Of a stretch of DNA of 50,439 nucleotides, positions 24,630 to 32,997 are shown in pieces. Numbering within the stretch: position 1 is the first letter of the stretch; each line of letters opens with the position of its first letter. The position numbers were made by a program, and so were the translations under genes. Source of the stretch: Pseudomonas sp. S31 (GTDB taxonomy: Bacteria > Pseudomonadota > Gammaproteobacteria > Pseudomonadales > Pseudomonadaceae); NCBI RefSeq assembly GCF_016648105.1, contig NZ_JACVVE010000041.1, positions 1-50,439 on the forward strand. Direction: 5' to 3'. The notes beneath the pieces were generated by a model. That model was not told where the DNA came from and ran no database searches. It saw only the letters and a list, made by a program, of their open reading frames with translations.

Positions 24630-25343
24630 ATGAACCATCCAAAGCGCGCAAGATCCCTCCTGCTGTTGCTGGCCGTCGCCTCGCTCAGCGCCTGCATTCC
24701 CTGGAAGCGTGAACGGTCTGCCTATGCCGACCTGTGTGAAACCGAGCATGCCTTCACGGTGCCGGGGCCGAACGGCGAGCGCACGATCAACCTGGAAACC
24801 TATCTCTATGACTACGACTCACGCTGGAGCGACGAGCCGTTCCAGCAGGTTCTGCATGTCCAGTACCCGGGGGAGGAGTACCCCAGGCCGGAGTTCTACG
24901 TGCAACTGGTCGCCTACAACGAAGGCCGGCAGCGGCCGGCGTCCGGCTCGCGACGAGGCGAGGCGCCGGTGCCGATCCTGTATGACAGCCGTCAGGCCTA
25001 CATCACCTTCGAGGATGGCTCGCGGTTGCAAGCCAGGCCCGAGCTGTACCTGGGGGGGCCGACATATGACTACCCGAACTTCAGACCCCAGTTCGCCCGG
25101 ACCTCGCCCTACGATATCAATAGCGACGAGGTGCATCGGATCATTCCGAAGATCACCAACAACAAGCGCTACGGGTCGACGTATGTGATTTTCCAGACCG
25201 ACAAGTTCGATGCGGACTCCAAGTGGACCATCAATCTGGGCGCGCTGGAGGTGGAGGGGCACAAGGTGCAGATTCCACCGTTGAAGCTCTGTTATCACCC
25301 GGTGAAGAAATGGATTGGCATCGAGCCCTTGATGAAGCCGTGA
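24630..25343 (+). CDS. Putative lipoprotein of unknown function
   Basis: A 237-residue exported lipoprotein. The signal peptide MNHPKRARSLLLLLAVASLS ends in a lipobox L-S-A-C with Cys at residue 22, and the residues after the Cys (IPWKRE) do not include the Asp-2 inner-membrane retention signal, so outer-membrane sorting is likely. The mature part is mostly beta-like and polar, with several Tyr-rich stretches (NLETYLYDYDSRWSDEPF, YPNFRPQFARTSPYDINSDE). No domain was recognised. The ATG is preceded by AAGGTAGG. It ends 12 nt before the convergent YhhJ-like gene and is not obviously part of an operon. Confidence 0.8.
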   Translation: MNHPKRARSLLLLLAVASLSACIPWKRERSAYADLCETEHAFTVPGPNGERTINLETYLYDYDSRWSDEPFQQVLHVQYPGEEYPRPEFYVQLVAYNEGRQRPASGSRRGEAPVPILYDSRQAYITFEDGSRLQARPELYLGGPTYDYPNFRPQFARTSPYDINSDEVHRIIPKITNNKRYGSTYVIFQTDKFDADSKWTINLGALEVEGHKVQIPPLKLCYHPVKKWIGIEPLMKP

Positions 25344-25355
25344 CTGGGGCCGCAT

Positions 25356-26480
25356 TCAGGCCATCTGGCTGAGGGTCCGGCGGAAGCGGCGCAGCGACAC
25401 CACGAACAGCACCGTGCCGATCACCAGCAATGCCAGGAACGGCTGCCACACCGTCTCCAACCCCGCGCCGCGGAACAGGATCGCCTGCCCCAGGCTGACG
25501 AAGTGGGTGGTGGGCGCCGCCAGCATCAGGTTCTGCACCAGCTCCGGCATGTTCTCGCGCGGCGTCTGCCCACCCGAGAGCATGTTCATCGGCATCAGCG
25601 TGAGCATCAGCAACAAGCCGAACTGCGGCATGCTGCGCGCCAGCGTGGCCATGTAGATGCCCATCGAGGTCATCGCGAACAGGCATAGCGCCACCCCGCA
25701 CAGGAACAACCCGATGGAGCCCTGAATCGGCACATGCAGTAGGCCGCGCACCACGATGTTCAGCGACAGCGCGGTGGCCACCAGCACCACCAGCCCCATC
25801 GCCAGCACCTTCGAGGCCATGATCTCCCCCGGCGTCACTGGCATCACCAGGATGTGCTCGATCGTGCCGTGCTCGCGCTCGCGAATCAGCGCCGCCCCGG
25901 TGAGGATGATCGACAGCATCGCTACCGAATTGATGATCTCGGCGATGCTGCCGAACCAGGCTTTTTCCAGCGTCGGGTTGAACCGCGCGCGCAGCGCCAG
26001 CTCCACCGGCAGCACGCTGTTGGCCCGATAGCGGCTGGCGAATTCGTTGACCTCGCCCATCACCACCTGCTGGATGTAGCCATTGCCGGTGAACGCCTGG
26101 CTCATGCGCGTGGCGTCGATGTTCAGCTGGATCTGCGGGTCGCGGCCGGCCAGCAGGTCGCGCTGGAAGTTGGGCGGGATGTTCAGCACGAAGGTGAACT
26201 GGCCGTTGTTCATGCCGGGGTCCACCTCATCGAGGCTGATCATCCGCGGCACGGTGAACTCCGGCGGGTAGAACGCCGAGACGATCCGCGCGGACAACGG
26301 CGAGTGGTCTTCGTCGACGATGGCGATAGGGGCGTTGTGCAGGGTTTCTGGTACGGCGGTGGCAGAGGTGTAGATCGACACGCTGAACACGTACACCACC
26401 AGAATCAGCATCACCGGGTCGCGCCACAGGCTCCACAGCTCCTTGCGGCTCAGGCGCAGTATGTTCTTCAGCTTGCGCAT
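25356..26480 (-). CDS. ABC-2 type permease, YhhJ-like
   Basis: A 374-residue inner-membrane export permease. It begins with LSRKELWSLWRDPVMLILVV, the conserved first helix of YhhJ/ABC-2 permeases. A large periplasmic loop follows (about 40-170), and five more helices lie between about 175 and 370, including the motif REREHGTIEHILVMPVTPGE that typifies the family, and a C-terminal LALLVIGTVLFVVSLRRFRR. It is the last gene of a minus-strand operon after the HlyD-like and RbbA-like genes, starting 1 nt after the RbbA stop. It is likely to form the membrane channel together with RbbA's own membrane domain. Confidence 0.92.
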   Translation of the reverse strand: MRKLKNILRLSRKELWSLWRDPVMLILVVYVFSVSIYTSATAVPETLHNAPIAIVDEDHSPLSARIVSAFYPPEFTVPRMISLDEVDPGMNNGQFTFVLNIPPNFQRDLLAGRDPQIQLNIDATRMSQAFTGNGYIQQVVMGEVNEFASRYRANSVLPVELALRARFNPTLEKAWFGSIAEIINSVAMLSIILTGAALIREREHGTIEHILVMPVTPGEIMASKVLAMGLVVLVATALSLNIVVRGLLHVPIQGSIGLFLCGVALCLFAMTSMGIYMATLARSMPQFGLLLMLTLMPMNMLSGGQTPRENMPELVQNLMLAAPTTHFVSLGQAILFRGAGLETVWQPFLALLVIGTVLFVVSLRRFRRTLSQMA

Positions 26481-26481
26481 G

Positions 26482-29220
26482 TCATCGCTCCTGCTTCTTC
26501 AGCAAGGCCACCGCGGCCCCGAGGATCACCGGTACCGCCAGCAGCAGGTTGCCGATCGCGCCGCGCAGGTCGTCGAAGCCCAGGGCCTTGCTGAACACGC
26601 CGCGGCTGATGTTGAACATGTGCGTGGCCGGGTAGGCTTCACCCACCAAACGGCCCAAGCCTTCCATCGACGACACCGGGTTGAGCAGGCCGGCCAGCTG
26701 GGTAGCCGGCAGCATGGTGCCGATCATGGCGAAGAACATCGCCGCGATCTGGCTGTTGGTGACGGTGGAGGCGAGCAGGCCCATGCCGGTGGAGATGATG
26801 CAGAAGATGAACATCGCCAGCATCAGCGTCGGGTAGCTGCCGCTGACCGGCACGCCGAACACCGTGACCGCCAGCAGGCTCATGCAGAAGAAATTGACCA
26901 TCGCCAGGAGGATGTAGGGCAACTGCTTGCCGATCAGGAACTCCGCGCGGGTGATGGGCGTGACGTAGAGGTTGAGGATCGAGCCCAGTTCCTTCTCGCG
27001 CACCACCGACAGCGCCGTGAGCATGGCCGGCAGCATCAGCAACAGCAGCGGGATGACCGCTGGCACCATGGCTGGCAGGCTGGCGATGTCGGGGTTGTAG
27101 CGGTAGCGGCTCTGGATGCTGGCCAGCTCCGAGGCGCCAGCGCCGCGCAGGTGGCGGGTCTGTTCCTGCAGCCAGTGCTGGTGGATGCCCTGTACGTAGC
27201 CCTGCACGGTTTCGGCGCGTTGCGGCATCGAGCCGTCGATCCAGGCGCCGATTTGTATGTTGCGCCCGGCCACCAGGTCGCGGCCGAAACCGGACGGGAT
27301 CTCGATGGCCAGGGCGATCTCGCCACGGCGCATGCGTCGGTCGAGGTCGTCGTAGCTGGTCAGTGGTGGGCGTTCGACGAAGTAGCGCGAGCCCTCCAGG
27401 CTCAAGGTGTAGCTGTGGCTGAAGGTGGTCTGGTCGTGGTCGAGCACGGCGTAGGTGAGGTTCTCGACATCCATGTTGATGCCGAAGCCGATCACGAACA
27501 TCAACAACAGCGAGCCGGCCAGGGCGAGGGTGGCGCGGATCGGGTCGCGCTTGAGCTCCAGGGTTTCCCGCCAGCTGTAGCTGAGCAGGCGCTGCAGGCT
27601 GAACCAACTGTGCTTGGCGGCCTGGGGCGTTGGCTCGGCGGGCACCTCGTCGGTGCCTGCTTCGGCGGGCGCGGCGGCCTCGCCGCTGGCCTCGATCAGA
27701 TAACCGATGAAGGCCTCCTCGAGGCTGCTGGCGCCGCGTTTTTCCACCAGCCTGGCCGGCGCGTCGCTGTCGAGTACCTTGCCGGCGTGCATCATCGACA
27801 TGCGGTCGCAGCGCTCGGCTTCGTTCATGAAGTGGGTGGAGATGAAGATGGTCACCTTGTCGCGCCGCGACAGCTCCACCAGCAAGGTCCAGAAATTGTC
27901 GCGGGCGACCGGGTCGACGCCGGAGGTCGGCTCGTCGAGGATCAGCAGTTCGGGCTTGTGCACCATCGCCACGGCCAGCGACAGGCGCTGGCGCATGCCC
28001 AGGGGAATGGCGTCCGGCAGGCGGTCGAGCACCTGGGCGAGGCCGAAGCGCTCGACCATTTCCTCCACCCGCTCCGCAACCTCTGCGTCCGCAACGTGGA
28101 ACAGTTGGGCGTGCAGCACCAGGTTCTGGCGCACGGTCAGTTCGCCGTAGAGGGAGAACGCCTGGGACATGTAGCCGACCCGGCTGCGGGTGTCGATGTC
28201 CTTGGGGTCGATTTCCTTGCCGAACAACCAGGCCTGGCCTTCGCTCGCCGGCAGCAGGCCGGTGAGCATCTTCATGGTGGTGGATTTGCCGCAGCCATTG
28301 GAACCGAGGAAGCCGAAGATCTCGCCACGGCGAATGCGAAACGACACATGGTCGACGGCGGTGAAGTCGCCAAAGCGCATGGTCAGGCCCTGGGCCTCGA
28401 TGGCGATGTCGTCTTCATCGGCTTGTAGCGGCGGAATCACCACCGGTTTGTGGCCGCGTTTCTTGTCCTCGGGCAGCAGTTGGATGAAAGCTTCTTCCAG
28501 CGACGGGCAGGCGGTGCGGGCGAGCAGTTCGCCGGGCGTGCCGGTGGCCAGGATACGGCCGTCGTCCATCGCCACCAGCCAGTCGAAGCGCTGGGCTTCG
28601 TCCATGTAGGCGGTGGCGACGATCACGCTCATGCCGGGGCGTTCGCCGCGGATGCGATCGATCAGTTCCCAGAATTGCGCACGGGCCAGGGGATCGACGC
28701 CGGTGGTGGGTTCGTCGAGCAGCAGGAAGTCGGGGTCGTGGATCAGCGCGCAGCACAGGCCGAGCTTCTGCTTCATTCCGCCCGAGAGCTTGCCGGCGGG
28801 GCGGGCGAGAAAGGCCTGCAGGCCGGTGCTGCGGGTCAGGTCGTCGATGCGCCTGCGGCGTTCGGCGGCGCCATGGCCGAACAGGCGGGCGAAGAACTGC
28901 AGGTTCTCCTCGACCGAGAGCGTGGGGTAGAGGTTCTTGCCCAGGCCCTGGGGCATGTAGGCGATGCGCGGGCATACGGCGTCGCGGTGGCGCTTGCTGG
29001 CCATGTCGCCTTGCAGCACCTCGATGTGGCCTTTCTGGATCACCCGGGCGCCGGCCAGCAGCGACAGCAGGCTGGACTTGCCGACGCCGTCCGGGCCGAT
29101 CAGGCCGACCATGCGCCCGCTGGGCAGCTCCAGGCTCAGGTCATCCAGCGCCAGGGTGGCGCCGTAGCGCAGTTCGACATGCTCGACCCGCGCCACGTAG
29201 CGGGGGGGCGATGCGCTCAT
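26482..29220 (-). CDS. rbbA: RbbA-like fused ABC ATPase-ATPase-permease
   Basis: A 912-residue protein in three parts. The first ATPase (about 8-245) has Walker A GPDGVGKSS, signature LSGGMKQKLGL and Walker B LLLDEPTTGVD. The second (about 280-515) has Walker A GSNGCGKSTT and Walker B LLILDEPTSGVDP, but its signature reads PLGMRQRLSLA in place of LSGGQ. An ABC-2 membrane domain follows a linker rich in Ala/Glu (about 520-540) and fills about 550-912 with six helices. This is the plan of E. coli RbbA, first described as a ribosome-associated ATPase, now generally seen as half of a YhhJ-type exporter. It follows the HlyD gene with a 3-nt gap, so both are probably co-expressed. Confidence 0.93.
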   Translation of the reverse strand: MSASPPRYVARVEHVELRYGATLALDDLSLELPSGRMVGLIGPDGVGKSSLLSLLAGARVIQKGHIEVLQGDMASKRHRDAVCPRIAYMPQGLGKNLYPTLSVEENLQFFARLFGHGAAERRRRIDDLTRSTGLQAFLARPAGKLSGGMKQKLGLCCALIHDPDFLLLDEPTTGVDPLARAQFWELIDRIRGERPGMSVIVATAYMDEAQRFDWLVAMDDGRILATGTPGELLARTACPSLEEAFIQLLPEDKKRGHKPVVIPPLQADEDDIAIEAQGLTMRFGDFTAVDHVSFRIRRGEIFGFLGSNGCGKSTTMKMLTGLLPASEGQAWLFGKEIDPKDIDTRSRVGYMSQAFSLYGELTVRQNLVLHAQLFHVADAEVAERVEEMVERFGLAQVLDRLPDAIPLGMRQRLSLAVAMVHKPELLILDEPTSGVDPVARDNFWTLLVELSRRDKVTIFISTHFMNEAERCDRMSMMHAGKVLDSDAPARLVEKRGASSLEEAFIGYLIEASGEAAAPAEAGTDEVPAEPTPQAAKHSWFSLQRLLSYSWRETLELKRDPIRATLALAGSLLLMFVIGFGINMDVENLTYAVLDHDQTTFSHSYTLSLEGSRYFVERPPLTSYDDLDRRMRRGEIALAIEIPSGFGRDLVAGRNIQIGAWIDGSMPQRAETVQGYVQGIHQHWLQEQTRHLRGAGASELASIQSRYRYNPDIASLPAMVPAVIPLLLLMLPAMLTALSVVREKELGSILNLYVTPITRAEFLIGKQLPYILLAMVNFFCMSLLAVTVFGVPVSGSYPTLMLAMFIFCIISTGMGLLASTVTNSQIAAMFFAMIGTMLPATQLAGLLNPVSSMEGLGRLVGEAYPATHMFNISRGVFSKALGFDDLRGAIGNLLLAVPVILGAAVALLKKQER

Positions 29221-29223
29221 GGC

Positions 29224-30306
29224 TTACTCCGTAAGCGTCGAGGACAGCGACGCGGGCCACTCGGCGTCGGGGTCGAGCTTGACCCAGGCGACGCCCGGCA
29301 GGCCGGTCTTGACGTATTCCAGGTAGCGTTGCAGCAACGCCGGCGGGATCTGCGCCTTGACCCGGAACATCAGTTTCTGGCGCTCGGAGGCGGTTTCCAC
29401 GGTCTTGGGCGTGAACTGCGCGGCGCTGGCGACGAACGACACGGTGGCGGGCACCGGAGTATTCGGCGCGGCGTCGAGGACGATGCGGACCTCGCTGCCG
29501 AGGGCGACCTGCCCGGCGACTTCGTTGGGCAGGAAGAAGGTCATGTACACATCGGACAGGTCGATCACGTTCAGCACCCGGCCACCGGCGCCTAGCACCT
29601 CCCCAGGCTGGGCCACGCGGAACTGCACGCGGCCGCTGCGAGGCGTCTTGAGCTGGCTATCGCGTATGTCGGCATCGATGCGCTGGACCGAGGCCTGGGC
29701 CGCGCCGACTGCCGATTCGGCGCCGATGCGCTGGGCTTCGGCAGCGTTTATCGCCGCCTTGGCGGCCCTGGCCTGGGCGCGGGCGGCGGCTACGGCAGCC
29801 TGAGCGCCGCGCACTGTGGCGCGGTCGTCATCCAGTTGCTGCTGCGAGGTGGCGCCTTCCTTGGCCAGCATTTGCGTACGGCCGAAGCGGCGCTGGGCGG
29901 CGTCCAGTTCAGCTTCGCGCTGGACCACCACGGCCTCGGCGGCAGCGGCATCGCTTTCACGCAGGGCCACCTGGGCTTGGGCGGCGGCGACGGCATGCTC
30001 GGCCTGGCGCAAGGAGGCTTCGGCCTCGTCACGCTGGGCCTGCAAGGTGTCGAGTTGCATGGTGGCCAGCACCTGGCCGGCCTTCACGAAATCGCCTTCG
30101 TTGACCAGGATGTCCTGGATACGCCCGGCCAGCTTGGTCGCGACGTCGATCTCGGTGGCCTCGATGCGCCCGTTGCCGCTGACGAGGCCGTCGCCGGGGC
30201 CGCTCACGGCCAACCGCTGCCAGCCCCACCAGGCCAGCGCTGCGGCGCCGACGGCGATGGCGGCGAGGAGGAGTTTGTTCCTGGGCAAAGCGGATAGCAG
30301 GGTCAT
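29224..30306 (-). CDS. HlyD-family periplasmic adaptor (YhiI-like)
   Basis: A 360-residue membrane-fusion protein. It has an N-terminal anchor (LLLAAIAVGAAALAWWGW), a lipoyl half-motif (IEATEIDVATKLAGRIQDIL, VNEGDFVKAGQVLATMQ), a long alpha-hairpin coiled coil rich in Ala and Gln (about 95-215), the second lipoyl half (DSQLKTPRSGRVQFRVAQPG) and a beta-barrel domain (VYMTFFLPNEVAGQVALGSE). ATG at 30306 is chosen because it directly precedes the membrane anchor; the frame is open for another 55 codons but reads as low-complexity Arg/Pro sequence. It heads the HlyD-RbbA-YhhJ operon and should link the inner-membrane exporter to an outer-membrane channel such as TolC, which is not encoded here. 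Confidence 0.9.
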   Translation of the reverse strand: MTLLSALPRNKLLLAAIAVGAAALAWWGWQRLAVSGPGDGLVSGNGRIEATEIDVATKLAGRIQDILVNEGDFVKAGQVLATMQLDTLQAQRDEAEASLRQAEHAVAAAQAQVALRESDAAAAEAVVVQREAELDAAQRRFGRTQMLAKEGATSQQQLDDDRATVRGAQAAVAAARAQARAAKAAINAAEAQRIGAESAVGAAQASVQRIDADIRDSQLKTPRSGRVQFRVAQPGEVLGAGGRVLNVIDLSDVYMTFFLPNEVAGQVALGSEVRIVLDAAPNTPVPATVSFVASAAQFTPKTVETASERQKLMFRVKAQIPPALLQRYLEYVKTGLPGVAWVKLDPDAEWPASLSSTLTE

Positions 30307-30568
30307 GGGCGGCTCGACGCATGTGCGGGGTTGGGTGGAACGGGCGAGAGGAGCCAGGGGAGGGCGTAGGCGCAGAGGCCGGCAGCTGGGTGCGACGCTG
30401 GGGTGACCATGGCGAACCTCTCTTCCTTGAGTGTTGCTGGGGCGGATGGAGCCCGTCGGGGGCTGCATCAAAGGTAGCCCTGTATCTGGCAGAGTGACAC
30501 TTTGCGCGGAGGGTATTTTTGATTTGGGGCAAGGCGTCGGTGGAATGGCCGATCCCGCAGATGCACCA

Positions 30569-30689
30569 CAGCCTTGAATGCCTGTAGGAGCGGGCTTGCC
30601 CCGCGATCACGGGCACAGCCCGTGCCAGGCACCGAGGAGGGGTCTTCGCGGGCAAGCCCGCTCCCACAGATGACTACTCAGCCTTGAAT
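30569..30689. repeat. Inverted REP pair (REPIN-like) flanked by an 11-bp direct repeat
   Basis: Two REP units face each other: TGTAGGAGCGGGCTTGCCCC from 30583, and its inverse, ending GGCAAGCCCGCTCCCACA near 30668. A central stem (CACGGGC...GCCCGTG, about 30608-30624) is also present. The 11-mer CAGCCTTGAAT occurs at 30569-30579 and again at 30679-30689, so the unit is bracketed by direct repeats. It lies in a 427-bp gap (30307-30733) with no gene; the rest of that gap is the promoter side of the HlyD-RbbA-YhhJ operon, and I see no other structure there. Confidence 0.8.
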
Positions 30690-30733
30690 CCAGGTTACGG
30701 AACGGAATACGCGTCTGCCATGCAGGCCGATCT

Positions 30734-31231
30734 TCATCGCTTGATGCCTGCTTCATCCTGCATGGCGATTTCGACAATCTTCTCAGGGGGCATATCTCTG
30801 TCATAGTCGTTATGGCCGAAATACTCGCCTGGCCAATAGATCAGATTGCTCACACGAGGCGAGAGGTTAGACTTTAGTTGCATCAACCAGAAATGGCACG
30901 ATGCCTCGTCGCCATCGACCTCCATGACCCGTCTGGTTAGCTCTACCAGTTCATCATGAGTGATGTCTGGAATCCGACGTACATATGGGGCGGATAGCAC
31001 CGCACGGATCCATGTTTCGTGGTCCTGGCCACCGTAAATTCCCTGAAATTCGATGAACTCGATAGCCGTTGAGGCACGTCGATTGAATTCGGCCAACTGC
31101 TCGACCGTTTGTTTTGGATCGCCACCGTCAAGAGCTTCGGCCAACTCGGTCAAGCGCGCGAGTAAGTGTTCATCGAACGTAGGCGGGATAAGCTCAGGGC
31201 GGAGATGCATTTTGGGAGTAGTATGGTCCAT
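30734..31231 (-). CDS. Bacteriocin immunity-like protein, two-segment form
   Basis: A 165-residue cytoplasmic protein. The C-terminal third (ITHDELVELTRRVMEVDGDE, LSPRVSNLIYWPGEYFGHND, PPEKIVEIAMQDE) matches the pattern of the colicin/pyocin immunity family (helix, 'xSDLIYYP' turn, 'PEEIV' helix). The N-terminal part (AEFNRRASTAIEFIEFQGIY, GGQDHETWIRAVLSAPYVRR) is an added segment. The ATG at 31231 follows AAGGA by about 10 nt. Two single-domain immunity genes follow on the same strand to the right. No toxin gene is next to it. The immunity assignment rests on motif pattern and context, and the target toxin is unknown. Confidence 0.6.
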   Translation of the reverse strand: MDHTTPKMHLRPELIPPTFDEHLLARLTELAEALDGGDPKQTVEQLAEFNRRASTAIEFIEFQGIYGGQDHETWIRAVLSAPYVRRIPDITHDELVELTRRVMEVDGDEASCHFWLMQLKSNLSPRVSNLIYWPGEYFGHNDYDRDMPPEKIVEIAMQDEAGIKR

Positions 31232-31444
31232 TTATCTAGGATCCTTGGAAGGCTGAGATAGGTGGAAAATAATGGGTGGGAGCTAAGTTTGCATTAGGTG
31301 GGGGAAATTTGCTTGTAGGAGACTTCCGGGGCTGTGGTAGTCGGCTGGTAATCTGTGTTGTGAGTAAGAGTCGATTGGTCTTTGGGGTTTTGGGACGCGG
31401 GGCTAGCCTCTAACTTGACGCATCAGGTTGAGTACGAGGTGAGT

Positions 31445-31473
31445 AGAACCCTGAAACTTCTTTTCAGGGCTCT
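31445..31473 (-). terminator. Hairpin after the first pyocin-immunity gene
   Basis: AGAACCCTGAAA (31445-31456) and TTTCAGGGCTCT (31462-31473) are inverted with one mismatch around a 5-nt loop, 20 bp downstream of the stop at 31494 on the minus strand. The T-run is weak, but the position suits a terminator for the immunity genes. The remaining sequence between 31232 and 31444 shows no gene. Confidence 0.55.
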
Positions 31474-31493
31474 AACGTTTTGCAGGTTAGGAG

Positions 31494-31745
31494 CTATTCA
31501 AGTTTGAAGCCAGGCTTGCCATGGGCTGCGCGCCAAGCTTTGACTTCCTCGATGATAGCCTGTGGCCCCTCCTTCCCAGGGGCTGGGAAGGAGAATAAGT
31601 CGGATCCTTTCGGGTGCTCGCTGATCCGCTCAAATTCAAATATTGCGTTGAGGTGCCCTCTGTCTGAACGATAGTCGACTGTGTAAATTTTTATCACAAA
31701 CTCAAGGAACTCATTCTCAGTGAAATCGGTTATATTTTTGTTCAT
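31494..31745 (-). CDS. Colicin/S-type pyocin DNase immunity protein (first copy)
   Basis: An 83-residue protein of the ImmE2/E7/E8/E9 family. It shows the family pattern: ITDFTENEFLEFVIKIYTVD (helix I), FERISEHPKGSDLFSFPAPG (the toxin-binding SDLxYxP turn) and a final EVKAWRAAHGKPGFKLE. Such proteins bind and block the HNH DNase domain of a cognate bacteriocin in the cytoplasm. The acidic helix II region that sets specificity differs from that of the second copy at 31824-32075. No DNase bacteriocin gene is adjacent, although these genes normally lie directly after one. Confidence 0.92.
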   Translation of the reverse strand: MNKNITDFTENEFLEFVIKIYTVDYRSDRGHLNAIFEFERISEHPKGSDLFSFPAPGKEGPQAIIEEVKAWRAAHGKPGFKLE

Positions 31746-31823
31746 CGCTGTTTGATTTCCTTATGGACCTCGATAGGTTGTCGCGGCGTGGCGATGACAA
31801 GGCTGTCAGCAACGAAGGTTTAC

Positions 31824-32075
31824 TTACTCGGATTTGAATCCGGGCTTGCCATTCGCTGCGCGCCAAGCTTTGACTTCATCTACGATCGCTCGCGGACCTT
31901 CCTTTCCAGGGTCGGGATAGCAGAGCAAATCGGATCTTTTAGGGTGTTCGGCGATGCGTACGAACTCAAAGATCGCGTTAAGGTGAGCTCTGTCCGATGG
32001 GTAGTCGACCTCATCGATCTTGATAACGAATTCAAGGAATTCCGTCTCGGTGAAATCAGCGATCGTCCTCTTCAC
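31824..32075 (-). CDS. Colicin/S-type pyocin DNase immunity protein (second copy)
   Basis: An 83-residue paralogue of the neighbour at 31494-31745. Shared segments include IADFTETEFLEFVIKIDEVD, FVRIAEHPKRSDLLCYPDPG and EVKAWRAANGKPGFKSE, so the pair looks like a tandem duplication followed by divergence. It starts with GTG at 32075. Residues around 20-35, where immunity specificity lies in this family, differ between the copies (IDEVDYPSDRAHLN against IYTVDYRSDRGHLN), so they may protect against different toxins. No toxin gene is present upstream, where one would expect it. Confidence 0.92.
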   Translation of the reverse strand: MKRTIADFTETEFLEFVIKIDEVDYPSDRAHLNAIFEFVRIAEHPKRSDLLCYPDPGKEGPRAIVDEVKAWRAANGKPGFKSE

Positions 32076-32273
32076 TGTGGTTTTACTCTCTTGTGAATAC
32101 TGATGTGTCGTTTCGGAGTGACAATAACGGGGGTGTCTGGATTGTAAACGTCCTCGTCATTTGAAATCGGTGTCTGATGATGAATTTGGTGGCAGATGCC
32201 TGAGAAGCAGGGAACTATTGCACGCTAAGTGCGAGGGGCGTGTATATTCTATGATCGTGGATTTGATTAATTA

Positions 32274-32304
32274 GGGCGCCGCTTTCGCCGCGGGCCGGCG
32301 CCCC
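32274..32304. terminator. GC-rich hairpin between the immunity genes and ferR
   Basis: GGGCGCC (32274-32280) pairs with GGCGCCC (32297-32303). It sits in the 317-bp gap 32076-32392, 89 bp after the ferR stop on the minus strand, and may end ferR transcription. A weak REP-like stretch, TGTGGGAGTGGGCTCTCGCG, lies at about 32339-32359. The AT-rich 32100-32270 part probably contains the immunity-gene promoter; no gene is visible there. Confidence 0.45.
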
Positions 32305-32392
32305 GATAGATCCGCTCCTGAAGGGTCAGCGTTTAGCCTGTGGGAGTGGGCTCTCGCGAATGGGCCGGTTCAGTCAGCAAGACACTTTGTGC

Positions 32393-32872
32393 TCAGCCCC
32401 GAGGCTCCTGATAGATCCGGCTCAACAACCGCAACAACTGCCCGCGCTCTTCATCATCCAACGCCGAGGTCGCCTCGCGATCGCTGTCACTGGCGATCTG
32501 CTTCAGCTCCTTGAGCAAGGTTTCCCCCGCCTTGCTGAGGAAAATTCCATACGAACGCTTGTCCGGCTTGCAGCGCACCCGCACCGCCAGGGCCCGCTCT
32601 TCCAGCTTGTTGAGCATCGGCACCACCTGTGGGGGCTCGATCGCCAGCGCCCGCGCCAGGTCCGCCTGCATCAGCCCTGGGTTCTGCTCGATGATCGCCA
32701 GCGCCGAGAATTGCGCCGGGCGCAGGTCGTAGGCGGAGAGCCGGGCGATAAGGTTCTGGAACAGCTTCAATTGGGCGCGACGCAACGCATAGCCGATCAA
32801 CTCTTCGAGGACGCCTTCCCCCACGGCGGCAGGGGTGGAAGCGGTGTCGGCAGTACGGGCAGGCCTGGCCAT
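32393..32872 (-). CDS. ferR: MarR-family regulator of ferulate genes
   Basis: A 159-residue MarR regulator. The winged helix spans about 45-115 (LRPAQFSALAIIEQNPGLMQ, ADLARALAIEPPQVVPMLNK, LEERALAVRVRCKPDKRSYG), with dimerising helices at both ends. It is divergent from the ech-vdh-fcs operon, as FerR is in P. putida, where such a repressor is relieved by feruloyl-CoA or a related hydroxycinnamoyl-CoA. The inverted repeat at 32998-33020, over the -35 box of ech, is its likely operator. Confidence 0.88.
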   Translation of the reverse strand: MARPARTADTASTPAAVGEGVLEELIGYALRRAQLKLFQNLIARLSAYDLRPAQFSALAIIEQNPGLMQADLARALAIEPPQVVPMLNKLEERALAVRVRCKPDKRSYGIFLSKAGETLLKELKQIASDSDREATSALDDEERGQLLRLLSRIYQEPRG

Positions 32873-32997
32873 CAGGGTGCATGCTCCTCGGTCATGAATA
32901 AGAAAGTTACCCAGTTTGCCTGCCCTTGCCGCATCCGGCTAGAGGCGGTACGGCCAAAAAGGCGCTGAACCTGCCAGGCAAGAAAGATAATTTTCAT

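Noticed and set aside
26443..28428. Plus-strand open frame of about 660 codons
   Set aside because: It is antisense to rbbA and reads as repetitive His/Gln/Ala sequence; rbbA has complete ABC motifs on the other strand.
32076..32392. Search for a pyocin toxin gene or remnant upstream of the immunity genes
   Set aside because: No HNH or other toxin motif was found in any frame of this 317-bp gap.
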